Shown: positions 44,030 through 52,985, counted from the stretch's first letter. The stretch is DNA of 64,000 nucleotides from Leifsonia sp. 466MF (GCF_900100265.1 NZ_LT629696.1:248001-312000); one strand, 5' to 3'. A program made the numbers and translations. Notes: generated from the sequence alone by a model not told the origin.

Positions 44030-45072
44030 AGGCGCTCGACACCCTCGACGACCTCGACCGCCGCATCATCGTCGCGCTCCAGCACGACGGACGAGCGAGC
44101 TGGACCGCGATCGCGGACATGGTCGGCAGCTCCTCCGCCACCGTCGCCCGCCGCGGCCAGCAGCTCGTGCAGGACGGCGTCGTGCGGATCGCCGTCGTGC
44201 CGGCGCTCGGCAGCTCCGGGCAGGTCGACACCTTCCTGGTGCGGCTGAACTGCCGTCCGGGCACGCAGCTCGAGGTCGCGGCAGCGCTCGTGGAGCACGC
44301 CGACGTCCGCTTCCTCACGCTGGTGACCGGGCAGTACGACATCATGGCCGAGGTCGTGGTGACGGGAGGGGCGGCGCACTACCCGCAACTCATCCAGCAG
44401 CTGCAGTCCATCGCCGGCATCAAGCGCTGGCGCAGCGACCTCATCATGCACGTGCACAAGGTGCGGCACGACTGGAGCCGGCAGCTGTTCGCCGAGACGA
44501 TGAATCTCCCGCAGGAGGACGAGAAGGCGTCGCTGGTCGACGCCGAGATGTGCGAACCGGACCACCTCGACGAGGCCGACCGCCGCATCCTCGCCGCCCT
44601 CCGCGACGACGGCCGCGTCACCTTCCAGGCCATCGGCGACCGGACGGGCATGAACGAGTCCAGCGTGCGGCGCCGCTTCGACCGGATGCGCGCGAACCAC
44701 TGCCTCGACATCCTCACGCTCGTCCCCGCGGCGGCGCTCGGGATGGGTGCGGAGACGCTGCTGCTGGTCAAGGTCGCGCCGTCGCGGCTGGAGGCGGTCG
44801 CGCAGGAGCTCTCCGGGTATCCGGCTGTGCGCTACCTCGCCTCGCTGCTGGATGACAACTCCCTGTTCTGCGAGCTGATCACGCCGTCCGTGGGGGAACT
44901 GAACCAGTTCATCTCGCACACCCTCTCGGTGCTCGACGGCGTCGAGGGCTGGACCGGCGCGATGGAACTGCTCTACCTCAAGCGCGGCTTCATCGAGACG
45001 CCGTGGTGGCGGGCACAGGTCGGCTACGCCGACGAGGCGGAGCGGCGGGAGGCGGCGCGCCTGCGGGCGTGA
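44026..45072 (+). CDS. Two-domain Lrp/AsnC family regulator
   Basis: This 348-residue protein contains two tandem AsnC-type units. The HTHs are around DDLDRRIIVALQHDGRASWTAIADMVG and LDEADRRILAALRDDGRVTFQAIGDRTG. Each is followed by a RAM-like ligand domain; the first has VRFLTLVTGQYDIMAEV. Duplicated Lrp proteins of this size are frequent in Actinobacteria. As the last gene of the peptide cassette, coupled by GTGA to the hydrolase, it likely senses an amino acid and controls both divergent transcripts. Confidence 0.9.
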   Translation: MKALDTLDDLDRRIIVALQHDGRASWTAIADMVGSSSATVARRGQQLVQDGVVRIAVVPALGSSGQVDTFLVRLNCRPGTQLEVAAALVEHADVRFLTLVTGQYDIMAEVVVTGGAAHYPQLIQQLQSIAGIKRWRSDLIMHVHKVRHDWSRQLFAETMNLPQEDEKASLVDAEMCEPDHLDEADRRILAALRDDGRVTFQAIGDRTGMNESSVRRRFDRMRANHCLDILTLVPAAALGMGAETLLLVKVAPSRLEAVAQELSGYPAVRYLASLLDDNSLFCELITPSVGELNQFISHTLSVLDGVEGWTGAMELLYLKRGFIETPWWRAQVGYADEAERREAARLRA

Positions 45073-45109
45073 CGCTCGCGTCCGCGTCCAGCGCGGTCGG
45101 CTCCGTCGG

Positions 45110-45345
45110 TGCTGCTGAAACGGAGGACATCCCGCGCGTCCGGCTCCGCGCATCCTCCGTTCGTGGCGAAACGCCGCGCGTCGCCGTGGGAAATCCTCCC
45201 TTTCCACGGCCGCCGGGGCACCTTTCCCGCGTCCGCGAGGTGGCGGGAAACGGAGGAGTTTCCGTCCGACACTCCGGCGGAATGCGGGGAACGGAGGATG
45301 CGGGGAGCCGGGCGTCCGGGAAATCCTCCGTTTCGGTGCGAGGGA
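45110..45345. repeat. Cluster B of GAAACGGAGGAT-type repeats
   Basis: The 291-base gap 45073-45363 between convergent genes holds six copies or near copies of GAAACGGAGGAT / ATCCTCCGTTTC: 45117-45128, 45152-45163, 45193-45205, 45247-45258, 45288-45299 and 45323-45336, alternating in orientation so that neighbours could pair as hairpins. The copies match those of cluster A at 34681-34890. No coding sequence was found in the gap. Confidence 0.85.
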
Positions 45346-45363
45346 GAGGCGGGTGCGGGGCGG

Positions 45364-46956
45364 TCACTCCCGGAGGAGGCCGCGCAGCGTTTCGATCGTG
45401 TCGGCCTCGCCTGCGTCCTTGTCGTCGCGGTAGCGCTTGACGCGGGCGAAGCGCAGGGCGATGCCGCCGGGGTAACGGGTGGAGCGCTGCACGCCGTCGA
45501 TCGCGATCTCCACGACGGTCGTCGGCGCGACCCAGACCGTCCCGGCGGTTCGCCGCACCTCGATCTCCTGGAAGTGCTCCGTCTGCCAGGCGAGGAGCTT
45601 GTCGGTGAGGCCCTTGAAGGTCTTGCCGACCATCACGAAGCCGCCCGGCTCGCCGAACGCGCCCTCCGGATCGCGGGCCCCGAGGTGGATGTTCGACAGC
45701 AGCCCCTGCCGCCGCCCCGACCCCCACTCCACGGCGAGGACGACCAGGTCGTAGGTGTGCACCGGCTTCACCTTCACCCAGCTGGAGCCCCGGCGACCCG
45801 CAGCGTAGGGCGAGTCGATCGCCTTGACGACCACGCCCTCCTGCCCGGCGGTGAGAGCGTCGCGCGAGACGCGCTCGGCAACCTCCGGGTCGGCCGTGAC
45901 CTCCCCGGGGATGCGGTGATCGCCGGCCACACGCTCCAACTCCGCCAGCCGGGTGGACAGCGGCTCGTCGAGCAGATCGCGGCCGTCGACGTGCAGGATG
46001 TCGAAGAACCAGGGATGCAACACCGTCTCGCGCACGGCATCTGGACCCTCAGTCGCAGGCTCCTTCGGCGCTGGGGTCGCGGCGTCGCTTCGCGCCGCCC
46101 CTGAGCTCCACCGCGCAAACCTCGACATGGTCTCCTGGAAGGGCCGGGGAGCGCCGTCCTCATCCAGCGACAGGGTCTCTCCGTCGAGGATCACGTCGCG
46201 CACCGGCAGTCGCCGCGCCACCTCGACCACCTCTGGCACGCGGTGGGTGATGTCCGCGAGGTTGCGGGTGAAGACGCGCACCTCGTCGCCGTGGCGATGC
46301 ACCTGGATGCGCGCGCCGTCGAGCTTGTACTCGACCGACGCCTCGCCGGTCGTCGCGAGGGCCTCCGCCGCGCTCGGGGCGGACGCCGCCAGCATCGGGA
46401 GGACCGGTCGGCCGACGACCAGGCCGACCGCGTCGAGCTCCTCCGCGGTGCCGGTCAGCGCGAGGCGGGCGGTCTCGCCGAGGTTTCCGGACAGCATCGC
46501 CGCGCGGCGCACGCTGTCGCCGGGGCGGTCCGCGGCCCGGGCGATCGCATCCATCAGCACACCCTCGAGTGCCCCGGTGCGCATCTCGCCGAGGAGCACG
46601 CGCGCGATGAAGTCCTGCTCGCGTGCGGTGGCCTGCGCCGTGAAGTCGCGGAGGGCGCGGTTGCGCTCGCCGGCCGAGCCGGATCCCGACACCGCCGCGA
46701 GGCGGTCGAGCAGCGCGTCCAGATCGTCGACGGTCAGAGAGGCCTCCGACGCGGGTTCGCCCATCGCGCCCTTAAGCCCGCGCCAGCCGACGCCGACCCG
46801 ACCCTGCCGCGCTTTGCCGACGAGGAAGCCGACGGCCGGTGCGATCTCCTCCGGGTCGAGGTCGGCGAGGAGCGCCGCGAGCGCATCCACCTTCGCCAGC
46901 CGGGAGCGAGTGGATGCGACGGTCTCGGCCGTCGTCACGAGCGTGTCGAGGAGCAC
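45364..46956 (-). CDS. ATP-dependent DNA ligase (LigB/archaeal type)
   Basis: This 530-residue ligase has the nucleotidyl Lys in EYKLDGARIQ (about 211), motif III-like VILDGETLSL, FFDILHVDG, EGVVVKAIDSPY (motif IV) and WVKVKP (motif V). An N-terminal all-helical DNA-binding domain and a C-terminal OB domain flank the core. It seals nicks using ATP, in addition to the NAD-dependent LigA expected elsewhere. GTG at 46956 gives the VLLDTLV start of related proteins; TTG at 46968 has a better placed GGAGG. The Ala/Pro/Glu linker near 310-335 is an insert. Confidence 0.9.
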   Translation of the reverse strand: MLLDTLVTTAETVASTRSRLAKVDALAALLADLDPEEIAPAVGFLVGKARQGRVGVGWRGLKGAMGEPASEASLTVDDLDALLDRLAAVSGSGSAGERNRALRDFTAQATAREQDFIARVLLGEMRTGALEGVLMDAIARAADRPGDSVRRAAMLSGNLGETARLALTGTAEELDAVGLVVGRPVLPMLAASAPSAAEALATTGEASVEYKLDGARIQVHRHGDEVRVFTRNLADITHRVPEVVEVARRLPVRDVILDGETLSLDEDGAPRPFQETMSRFARWSSGAARSDAATPAPKEPATEGPDAVRETVLHPWFFDILHVDGRDLLDEPLSTRLAELERVAGDHRIPGEVTADPEVAERVSRDALTAGQEGVVVKAIDSPYAAGRRGSSWVKVKPVHTYDLVVLAVEWGSGRRQGLLSNIHLGARDPEGAFGEPGGFVMVGKTFKGLTDKLLAWQTEHFQEIEVRRTAGTVWVAPTTVVEIAIDGVQRSTRYPGGIALRFARVKRYRDDKDAGEADTIETLRGLLRE

Positions 46957-47004
46957 GTACCCATACAACCACCGGCCTCCGACGTCGCACGGCCGGGCCG
47001 GTTC

Positions 47005-47010
47005 TAGGCT
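47005..47010 (+). promoter_or_regulatory. -10 box for leaderless cupin gene
   Basis: TAGGCT is followed after 6 bases (gagccc) by the ATG at 47017. Confidence 0.5.
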
Positions 47011-47016
47011 GAGCCC

Positions 47017-47388
47017 ATGAACACGGTCCACAACCTCGACGCCGCCTTCGCCCTCATCCCGGAGCCCTGGCAGCCGCACCGCCTGGCGAGCGTCAACGAC
47101 TACGACGTGAAGGTGGCGCGCCTGCGCGGCGAGTTCGTCTGGCACGCGCATCCCGAGACCGACGAGCTCTTCCTCGTCATCGAGGGGCGGCTCACCATCC
47201 AGCTGCGCGACGGGGATGTGGAGCTCGGTCCGCACGACGTGTTCGTCGTCCCGCGCGGCGTCGAGCACTGCCCGAAGGCCGACGAGGACGCGCTCGTCGT
47301 GATGGTGGAGCCGAAGGGGACCGTCAACACCGGCGACCGTCCGGGCGAGCGAACCGCCGAGCTGCGCGAACTCGCCGACGAGGTCTGA
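47017..47388 (+). CDS. Cupin-domain protein
   Basis: This 123-residue single cupin has metal motif 1 WHAHPETDELFLVIEGRL (two His and a Glu) and motif 2 VELGPHDVFVVPRGVEHCP. It binds a divalent metal, probably in a dioxygenase, isomerase or ligand-sensing role. The substrate cannot be told. The gene is divergent from the DNA ligase and probably leaderless. Confidence 0.88.
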   Translation: MNTVHNLDAAFALIPEPWQPHRLASVNDYDVKVARLRGEFVWHAHPETDELFLVIEGRLTIQLRDGDVELGPHDVFVVPRGVEHCPKADEDALVVMVEPKGTVNTGDRPGERTAELRELADEV

Positions 47389-47452
47389 CCGGCCGCGGAC
47401 GGAGTCGAAACACTCGCAACACCACCGAAACGCGGGCGAAACGCGTCGCCGA

Positions 47453-47458
47453 TAGCGT
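47453..47458 (+). promoter_or_regulatory. -10 box for leaderless ATP-grasp operon
   Basis: TAGCGT is followed after 6 bases (ctggcc) by the ATG at 47465. Confidence 0.5.
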
Positions 47459-47464
47459 CTGGCC

Positions 47465-49150
47465 ATGGGCGAGCTGTTCGGTGGATACGCGACCGCGGCG
47501 TCCGGCAGGCGTCAGGGCGGCAGCACCCCCTTCGATGAGATGTTCGCGGACGCGACAGCAGCGGAGGGCGGCATCCGCCCTGCCTATCGCGAGCTGTTCG
47601 CGGCCCTCGCCTCGCTCACCCAGGAGGAGCTGCGGGGGCGGACGGAGGCGCTGGCCAGGTCGTACCTCGCGCAGGGCGTGACCTTCGACTTCGCCGGCGA
47701 GGAGCGCCCGTTCCCGCTGGATGCCGTCCCGCGGGTGATCGAGCAGGACGAGTGGGCCCACGTCGAGGCGGGGGTCAGGCAACGCGTCCGGGCGCTCGAA
47801 GCGTTCCTCAGCGACGTGTACGGCGACCAGAACGCTGTCCGCGACGGTGTCATCCCGGCGGGGCTGATCACCTCGTCGGCGCATTTCCACCGGGCGGCGG
47901 CCGGGATCACGACGGCCAACGGCGTGCGGATCCAGGTGTCGGGCATCGACCTGATCCGTGACGAGGTCGGAGCGTGGCGCGTTCTCGAGGACAACGTCCG
48001 CATCCCGAGCGGTGTCAGCTACGTCATCTCGAACCGGCGCGTGATGGCCCAGACGCTCCCCGAGCTGTTCACGTCGATGCGGGTGCGCCCGGTCGGCGAC
48101 TATCCGTATCGCCTGCTCCAGGCGCTCCGGGCGAGCGCCCCGGACGGCATGGAGAACCCGAACGTCGTCGTGCTGACCCCCGGCGTCTACAACTCCGCCT
48201 ACTTCGAGCACACCCTCCTCGCCCGGCTGATGGGGGTCGAGCTGGTCGAGGGGCGCGACCTGTTCTGCTCGGGGGGTCACGTGTGGATGCGCACCACGTC
48301 GGGACCCCAGAAGGTCGACGTGATCTACCGGAGGATCGACGACGACTTCATCGATCCGCTTCAGTTCCGCGTCGACTCCGTCCTCGGCACGCCGGGCCTG
48401 ATGCTGGCCGCGCGCCTCGGGAATGTGACGATCGCCAACGCCGTCGGCAACGGCGTCGCCGACGACAAGCTCGTCTACACGTACCTGCCCGACCTCATCC
48501 GCTATTACCTGGCCGAGGAGCCGGTGCTGCCCAACGTCGACACCTGGCGCTTGGAGGAACCGGAGTCGCTCGCCGAGGTGCTCGACCGGCTCGACGAGCT
48601 CGTCGTCAAGCCGGTCGACGGCTCCGGCGGCAAGGGCCTCGTGATCGGGCCGGACGCCTCCCGCGCAGAGCTCGCCGACCTTCGCGCACGTCTCGCCGCC
48701 GACCCGCGCGGGTGGATCGCTCAGCCGGTCGTGCAGTTGTCGACCATCCCCACACTGGTCGACGACGGGATGCGCCCGCGACACGTCGACCTCCGCCCGT
48801 TCGCCGTCAACGACGGCCGAGACATCTGGGTCCTCCCGGGAGGCCTCACCCGGGTCGCCCTCGCCGAGGGCCAGCTGGTGGTCAACAGCAGCCAGGGCGG
48901 CGGATCGAAGGACACCTGGGTGGTCGGCGCCGCGGCGACCGACGTGCCGGCCGACCGTTCGGGTCAGCGGCGCCCCGGCGATGCAGCGGAGGGGGCCTCC
49001 CGGGTGGCGGGAATCGTCGCCGAGCAGGCGGCGGGGCCGCGTGTCTCCGCCCAGCACGTGCCCGATCACTCTGCGGAGGACGCGCCGCGCTCCGATCAAC
49101 AGCAACAGCAACAGCAGCAGGGCGTCCCCGGGGAGGTCACCTCATGCTGA
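47465..49150 (+). CDS. Circularly permuted ATP-grasp protein
   Basis: This 561-residue protein of the CP-ATP-grasp family (DUF404/DUF407) carries RPFPLDAVPR, VLEDNVRIPSGVSYV, LTPGVYNSAYFEH, the Gly-rich loop GSGGKGLVIG and VNSSQGGGSKDTWV. It is expected to form an amide or peptide bond using ATP, but the substrates are unknown. The last 65 residues are a low-complexity tail with eight consecutive Gln (coded by CAG/CAA, about 49098-49121). It overlaps the alpha-E gene. The trio with alpha-E and transglutaminase proteins is a conserved operon in many bacteria. Confidence 0.9.
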   Translation: MGELFGGYATAASGRRQGGSTPFDEMFADATAAEGGIRPAYRELFAALASLTQEELRGRTEALARSYLAQGVTFDFAGEERPFPLDAVPRVIEQDEWAHVEAGVRQRVRALEAFLSDVYGDQNAVRDGVIPAGLITSSAHFHRAAAGITTANGVRIQVSGIDLIRDEVGAWRVLEDNVRIPSGVSYVISNRRVMAQTLPELFTSMRVRPVGDYPYRLLQALRASAPDGMENPNVVVLTPGVYNSAYFEHTLLARLMGVELVEGRDLFCSGGHVWMRTTSGPQKVDVIYRRIDDDFIDPLQFRVDSVLGTPGLMLAARLGNVTIANAVGNGVADDKLVYTYLPDLIRYYLAEEPVLPNVDTWRLEEPESLAEVLDRLDELVVKPVDGSGGKGLVIGPDASRAELADLRARLAADPRGWIAQPVVQLSTIPTLVDDGMRPRHVDLRPFAVNDGRDIWVLPGGLTRVALAEGQLVVNSSQGGGSKDTWVVGAAATDVPADRSGQRRPGDAAEGASRVAGIVAEQAAGPRVSAQHVPDHSAEDAPRSDQQQQQQQQGVPGEVTSC

Positions 49151-50070
49151 GTCGCATCGCCTCCTCGCTCTTCTGGATCGGCCGCTACATCGAGCGGAGC
49201 GACGGCACGGCCCGCATCCTCGACGTTCACCTGCAACTCCTCCTCGAAGACCCGTGGATCGACGAGGACACCGCGTGCCGATCGCTCCTCAGCGTGATGG
49301 GCAGCCCGGCGCCGGAGTCCGCGATCGTTCGGGAGGACGTGCTCCGCATCCTGGCGGTCGACCGCGCGGCGCCCGCATCCATCGTCTATTCGCTCGCGTC
49401 TGCGCGTGAGAACGCCCGGCGCGCCCGCGAGATCATCTCGACCGAACTCTGGGAGTGCCTCAACACCACGACCGCGCGGATGCCGCGTCGGGTGACCAGC
49501 GACAAGGTGCACGAGTTCTTCAGCTGGGTGCGCGAGCGGGCGGCTCTCGCCGTCGGGCTGATGGAGTCCGGGGCGAGCCGCGACGAGGCCTGGCACTTCT
49601 TCACCCTCGGTCGCAGCCTGGAGCGGGCCGACATGACGGCACGCCTGCTCGCGACACGGTCGCTGACCGAGGCGAGCGGGCCGAGCTGGACGACCCTCCT
49701 GCGCTCCTGCGGCGCCTACGAGGCGTACCTGCGGACGTACCGCGGAGTGCCGTCCGCGAGGAACGCTGCGGAGTTCCTCCTGCACGACCGGCTCTTCCCG
49801 CGATCGATCCTCTACTCGGTGGCGCGCGCGGTGGACAGTCTGCGCGAGATCGAGCCGAGACTCGAGCGGGTCGGGGTCTCCGATCAGGCGGCACGGATGC
49901 TCGGGCAGGTGCGCAGCGAACTCGAGTTCCGGCCGGTGGCCGACGTGCTCGACGACCTCCCGGCCTTCATGTCCGCCATCCAGGACGCGACGAGCGCGGC
50001 GACGACGGCGGTCGCCATGCGGTACTTCCCCGAGAGCGTTGCGCCGAGCTGGACGGGGGACCGGGCGTGA
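49144..50070 (+). CDS. Alpha-E domain protein (DUF403)
   Basis: This 308-residue all-helical protein begins LSRIASSLFWIGRYIERSD, the hallmark of alpha-E (DUF403) proteins. It always accompanies circularly permuted ATP-grasp and transglutaminase-like proteins, probably as one complex; the reaction is unknown. The ATG lies inside the 3' end of the ATP-grasp gene and its stop overlaps the next GTG (GTGA). Confidence 0.92.
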   Translation: MLSRIASSLFWIGRYIERSDGTARILDVHLQLLLEDPWIDEDTACRSLLSVMGSPAPESAIVREDVLRILAVDRAAPASIVYSLASARENARRAREIISTELWECLNTTTARMPRRVTSDKVHEFFSWVRERAALAVGLMESGASRDEAWHFFTLGRSLERADMTARLLATRSLTEASGPSWTTLLRSCGAYEAYLRTYRGVPSARNAAEFLLHDRLFPRSILYSVARAVDSLREIEPRLERVGVSDQAARMLGQVRSELEFRPVADVLDDLPAFMSAIQDATSAATTAVAMRYFPESVAPSWTGDRA

Positions 50071-50924
50071 AACGGCTCAGGATCGTGCATTCGACGGGCT
50101 ACCGCTACGACGGCGACGTGACCGCCTCATACAACGAGGCGCGCATGCTTCCCGTCTCCGGCTCCCGGCAGCTCGTGCTCCACTCGTCCCTCGACGTGCA
50201 GCCGGTCTCCTCCCACCACCAGTACACGGACTACTGGGGCACCAGGGTCCTGGCGTTCGACGTGCTGGCCCCGCACAGCGAACTGACGATCACGGCGAGC
50301 AGTCTCGTCGAGGTGCTCGAGGCGGAGCACCCCACCTCGACTGTCGGCTGGGAGGACCTCGCCGCCGTCGTCCCGAGGTCCGCCGCGTGCGTCGAGCAGC
50401 TCCGTCAGACGGCGCTCACCGCGCCGCCGCCCTCGCTGGCCGAGCTCGCCGCATCCGTCGTGGCAGGCCTGGGACCCGAGGTCGACGGACCCTGCGCCGC
50501 CGCCCAGGCGATCGTCGCCGCCGTGTCGTCCGAGATGGAGTACGTGAGCGGAGTGACCGGCGTTCGAACCGCTGCCGCCGAGGCGTGGGATGCGCGGAGC
50601 GGTGTCTGCCAGGACATCGCCCACGTCGCGGTCGGGGCGCTCCGCTCGGTGGGGATTCCCGCGCGCTACGTCTCCGGCTATCTGCATCCTCAGGCCGACG
50701 CCGCCGTCGGGGAGACCGTCGTGGGGGAGTCGCACGCGTGGGTGGAGTGGTTCTGCGGCGGGTGGCACGGTTACGATCCGACGAACAGCATCCCCATCGG
50801 CGATCGTCACGTGCGCGTCGGCCACGGCCGGGACTACACCGACGTCACACCCCTCCGAGGTGTCTACGCGGGCGGCAGCGGGTCAGAATTGTTCGTCTCC
50901 GTCTCCATCACCCGGGAGGCATGA
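50067..50924 (+). CDS. Transglutaminase-like cysteine protease family protein
   Basis: This 285-residue protein has an N-terminal beta domain (RIVHSTGYRYDGDVTASYNEARM) and a transglutaminase core. The triad is Cys in GVCQDIAHVA, His in GESHAWVEWF and Asp in GYDPTNS. This family can act as amidase or protease and is the third member of the ATP-grasp/alpha-E operon. Start overlaps the upstream stop. It has no signal peptide, so it is cytoplasmic. Confidence 0.92.
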   Translation: MKRLRIVHSTGYRYDGDVTASYNEARMLPVSGSRQLVLHSSLDVQPVSSHHQYTDYWGTRVLAFDVLAPHSELTITASSLVEVLEAEHPTSTVGWEDLAAVVPRSAACVEQLRQTALTAPPPSLAELAASVVAGLGPEVDGPCAAAQAIVAAVSSEMEYVSGVTGVRTAAAEAWDARSGVCQDIAHVAVGALRSVGIPARYVSGYLHPQADAAVGETVVGESHAWVEWFCGGWHGYDPTNSIPIGDRHVRVGHGRDYTDVTPLRGVYAGGSGSELFVSVSITREA

Positions 50925-51004
50925 GTCGGCGCTGAGGATCCCTTCGCGTCGTGTTCGTTTCCCCACCCTCCCGTGACCGCTTTTCCTCTGGTGGAGGGGC
51001 GCCC

Positions 51005-51014
51005 ACGATATCGT
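51005..51014. promoter_or_regulatory. Palindrome upstream of TetR gene
   Basis: The sequence ACGATATCGT is a perfect 10-base palindrome 36 bases before the TetR start and could be an autoregulatory site. Confidence 0.35.
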
Positions 51015-51049
51015 CGTCTCACACGCCACTTCGGGAGACGGGCCTTCGC

Positions 51050-51628
51050 ATGCCGAGACAGGAGCGCGCGGAGAGAACGCGCCTCGCCATCCTCGACGCC
51101 GCCGCCGCGGAGTTCGACGAGCACGGGTACGAGGGCGCTCGCCTGGAGCGGATCGTCGAGCGGACGGGCGCGACGAAGGGCGCGGTGTACTTCCACTTCC
51201 GTTCGAAGCTCGATATCGCCCGGGCCCTGGTCGCCGAGAAGTACGCGAACTGGCCGGTCATCATCGGCGAGGTCGAGGAGTCCGGGTTGCGGGGGCTCCC
51301 CGCCGCGCGGGAGTTGACGCGCCGCGTCGGTGCGCTGCTGGCCTCGGACGTGCGCGTCCGTGCCGCCATGAAGCTGTCGCAGACCGTGCTGCCGCCGTCC
51401 GCCGACGAGAACCCCTACGCGCGCTGGGTCGCCGTCCTCTCGCGGTTCCTGGAGCAGGAGACCGAGGACCGCGACGGGCCGGAGGTGGATGCGCGAGCCG
51501 TCGCGACGGTCGCGGTGCACGGCATCTTCGGGGCGTACCTGATCGCGGACGAGCGCGGGGCGCTCGACGCGCTCGCGTCGGACATCGAGAGGATCTGGGA
51601 CGTCCTCGCCGTGTCCTTCGGCCGCTGA
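51050..51628 (+). CDS. TetR family regulator, ScbR/ArpA-like
   Basis: This 192-residue regulator has HTH FDEHGYEGARLERIVERTGATKGAVYFHFRSK. The KGAVYFHFRSK helix and overall length match gamma-butyrolactone receptor-like (ScbR/ArpA) TetR proteins, although many of this group bind other ligands. There is no biosynthetic gene cluster nearby. A GGGAGA element lies 11 bases before the ATG. Confidence 0.85.
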   Translation: MPRQERAERTRLAILDAAAAEFDEHGYEGARLERIVERTGATKGAVYFHFRSKLDIARALVAEKYANWPVIIGEVEESGLRGLPAARELTRRVGALLASDVRVRAAMKLSQTVLPPSADENPYARWVAVLSRFLEQETEDRDGPEVDARAVATVAVHGIFGAYLIADERGALDALASDIERIWDVLAVSFGR

Positions 51629-51702
51629 ACCCGATTTGCACTCAAACCGGTGAGTCCGTATGTTTTGGCGCGGGGACACCGACGACACTCGGCGTCGTCA
51701 CC

Positions 51703-51745
51703 GGGGGAGTACGCCCCGTCTCTTTGCGAGTCGGGGCGTACCCCC
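51703..51745. terminator. Terminator between TetR and DedA genes
   Basis: The stem gtacgccccg / cggggcgtac is extended by five G-C pairs at its base, with a 2-base bulge. It lies between the convergent genes. Confidence 0.75.
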
Positions 51746-51771
51746 GCCCCGAGCGCACCCGCGAGCCGCCG

Positions 51772-52473
51772 TCAGGACGACGGGTCCGCATCCCGTCGCG
51801 TTGCGCGATGACGCAGGATGCGGCGGAGCACCAGCCATCCGAGCACGAGACCGACGGCTACGTAGACGACGATGTCGATGTACTCCGTGTACCGCTCGAC
51901 GAGGTGGTACTGCGTGCCGAGGGCGAACCCGGCACCCACGAGGATCGCGTTCCAGAGCAGCGTCCCGGCCAGGGTGAACGCCGCGAACCGGCCGAACGGC
52001 ATCCGTGTCGCGCCCGCGGGGAGCGAGATCAGGCTCCGCACCAGGGGCACGAGCCTGCCGAAGAACACGGCACCGCGTCCGTGGCGCTTCAGCCAGTCGG
52101 CGGCCTTGGTGAAGTCGTCCTCCTCGACCAGGGGCAGCCGTGACAGCAGCCGAACGGCGCGCTCCTCACCCAGCGTTCGGCCGAGGACGTACAGGATGGC
52201 CGCCCCGGCGAAGCTGCCGAGCGTCGCCGCAAGCAGTACGAGCACCACGTTCAGCGACCCCTGGTACGCGAGGAATCCGGCGAACGGCAGGATCACCTCG
52301 CTCGGGATCGGCGGGAACACCACCTCCGCCAACGAGCACAGTCCCACCCCGATCTCGCCGAGGGCGGTCATGACGCGGGCGGCGAGACCGGCGATGCCGC
52401 CGAGCTCGGACGGGTCGGTCTGCGTCCGCAGCGGGGACGCGGCCAGGGGCAGGGCGAGAAGCTGTCCTGTCAT
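51772..52473 (-). CDS. DedA family membrane protein
   Basis: This 233-residue polytopic protein has the DedA/VTT signature: FPPIPSEVILPFAGFLA, then GSFAGAAILYVLGRTLG, FFGRLVPLVRSLISLPAG and a final helix pair. The family flips phospholipid or isoprenoid carriers across the membrane (UptA/PetA type). A TATCGT box lies 7 bases before the ATG, so the transcript is probably leaderless. Confidence 0.92.
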   Translation of the reverse strand: MTGQLLALPLAASPLRTQTDPSELGGIAGLAARVMTALGEIGVGLCSLAEVVFPPIPSEVILPFAGFLAYQGSLNVVLVLLAATLGSFAGAAILYVLGRTLGEERAVRLLSRLPLVEEDDFTKAADWLKRHGRGAVFFGRLVPLVRSLISLPAGATRMPFGRFAAFTLAGTLLWNAILVGAGFALGTQYHLVERYTEYIDIVVYVAVGLVLGWLVLRRILRHRATRRDADPSS

Positions 52474-52480
52474 GGCGACG

Positions 52481-52486
52481 ACGATA
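52481..52486 (-). promoter_or_regulatory. -10 box for leaderless dedA-like gene
   Basis: TATCGT on the minus strand is followed after 7 bases (cgtcgcc) by the ATG at 52473. Confidence 0.5.
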
Positions 52487-52542
52487 CCCGCGACTCGATG
52501 GGAAACGCGTGGATGTGCGGGGGCCTCCCAGCACCCGAAGCG

Positions 52543-52983
52543 TTACATCCCTGGTCGCCGGCCCGGCGGCCGGTCCACGCGCGCGAGCGCCAGAAGGCTG
52601 TCGAGGCCGTCCGCCGTCCCCGGCCAGTTGCGTTCGAGCGCGTCGTAGCCCGCGTGCTTCACGGCGAAGCGCACCGCGACGATCGTGAGGATCGCATCGT
52701 CGGCGTAGCCGATACCGGGAAGGAAGTCGGGGATGAGGTCGATCGGGAGGATCAGGTACACGAGCAGTCCGTAGAGCCACCAGCGGGTGGCGCGCGGTAC
52801 GGCCGGATCGGTGGCGAGCCGACGGATCAGGCGGACGACGTCGGGCACCAGGCGCAGGATCGCCCGCCAGTCCACATCGCGTCCGGCCCGGCGCTGCTGC
52901 ACGACCAGGACCACGACGAGGGTGATCCACATCACGACCAGGGCGACGAGCACACCGACGACGGTCCAGATCCACCCGGGCAT
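52543..52983 (-). CDS. DUF1232/YkvA family membrane protein
   Basis: This 146-residue protein has an N-terminal transmembrane helix (about 5-28) and the DUF1232 core YLILPIDLIPDFLPGIGYADDA. The function is unknown. It is the last gene of a leftward metal-transport operon, 2 bases after the preceding stop. Confidence 0.85.
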   Translation of the reverse strand: MPGWIWTVVGVLVALVVMWITLVVVLVVQQRRAGRDVDWRAILRLVPDVVRLIRRLATDPAVPRATRWWLYGLLVYLILPIDLIPDFLPGIGYADDAILTIVAVRFAVKHAGYDALERNWPGTADGLDSLLALARVDRPPGRRPGM

Positions 52984-52985
52984 CC

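Noticed and set aside
51629-51660. Second copy of the argG-side palindrome (cgatttgc...caaacc)
   Set aside because: Only about 8 bases match and no inverted arm is present, so it is not counted as the same element.
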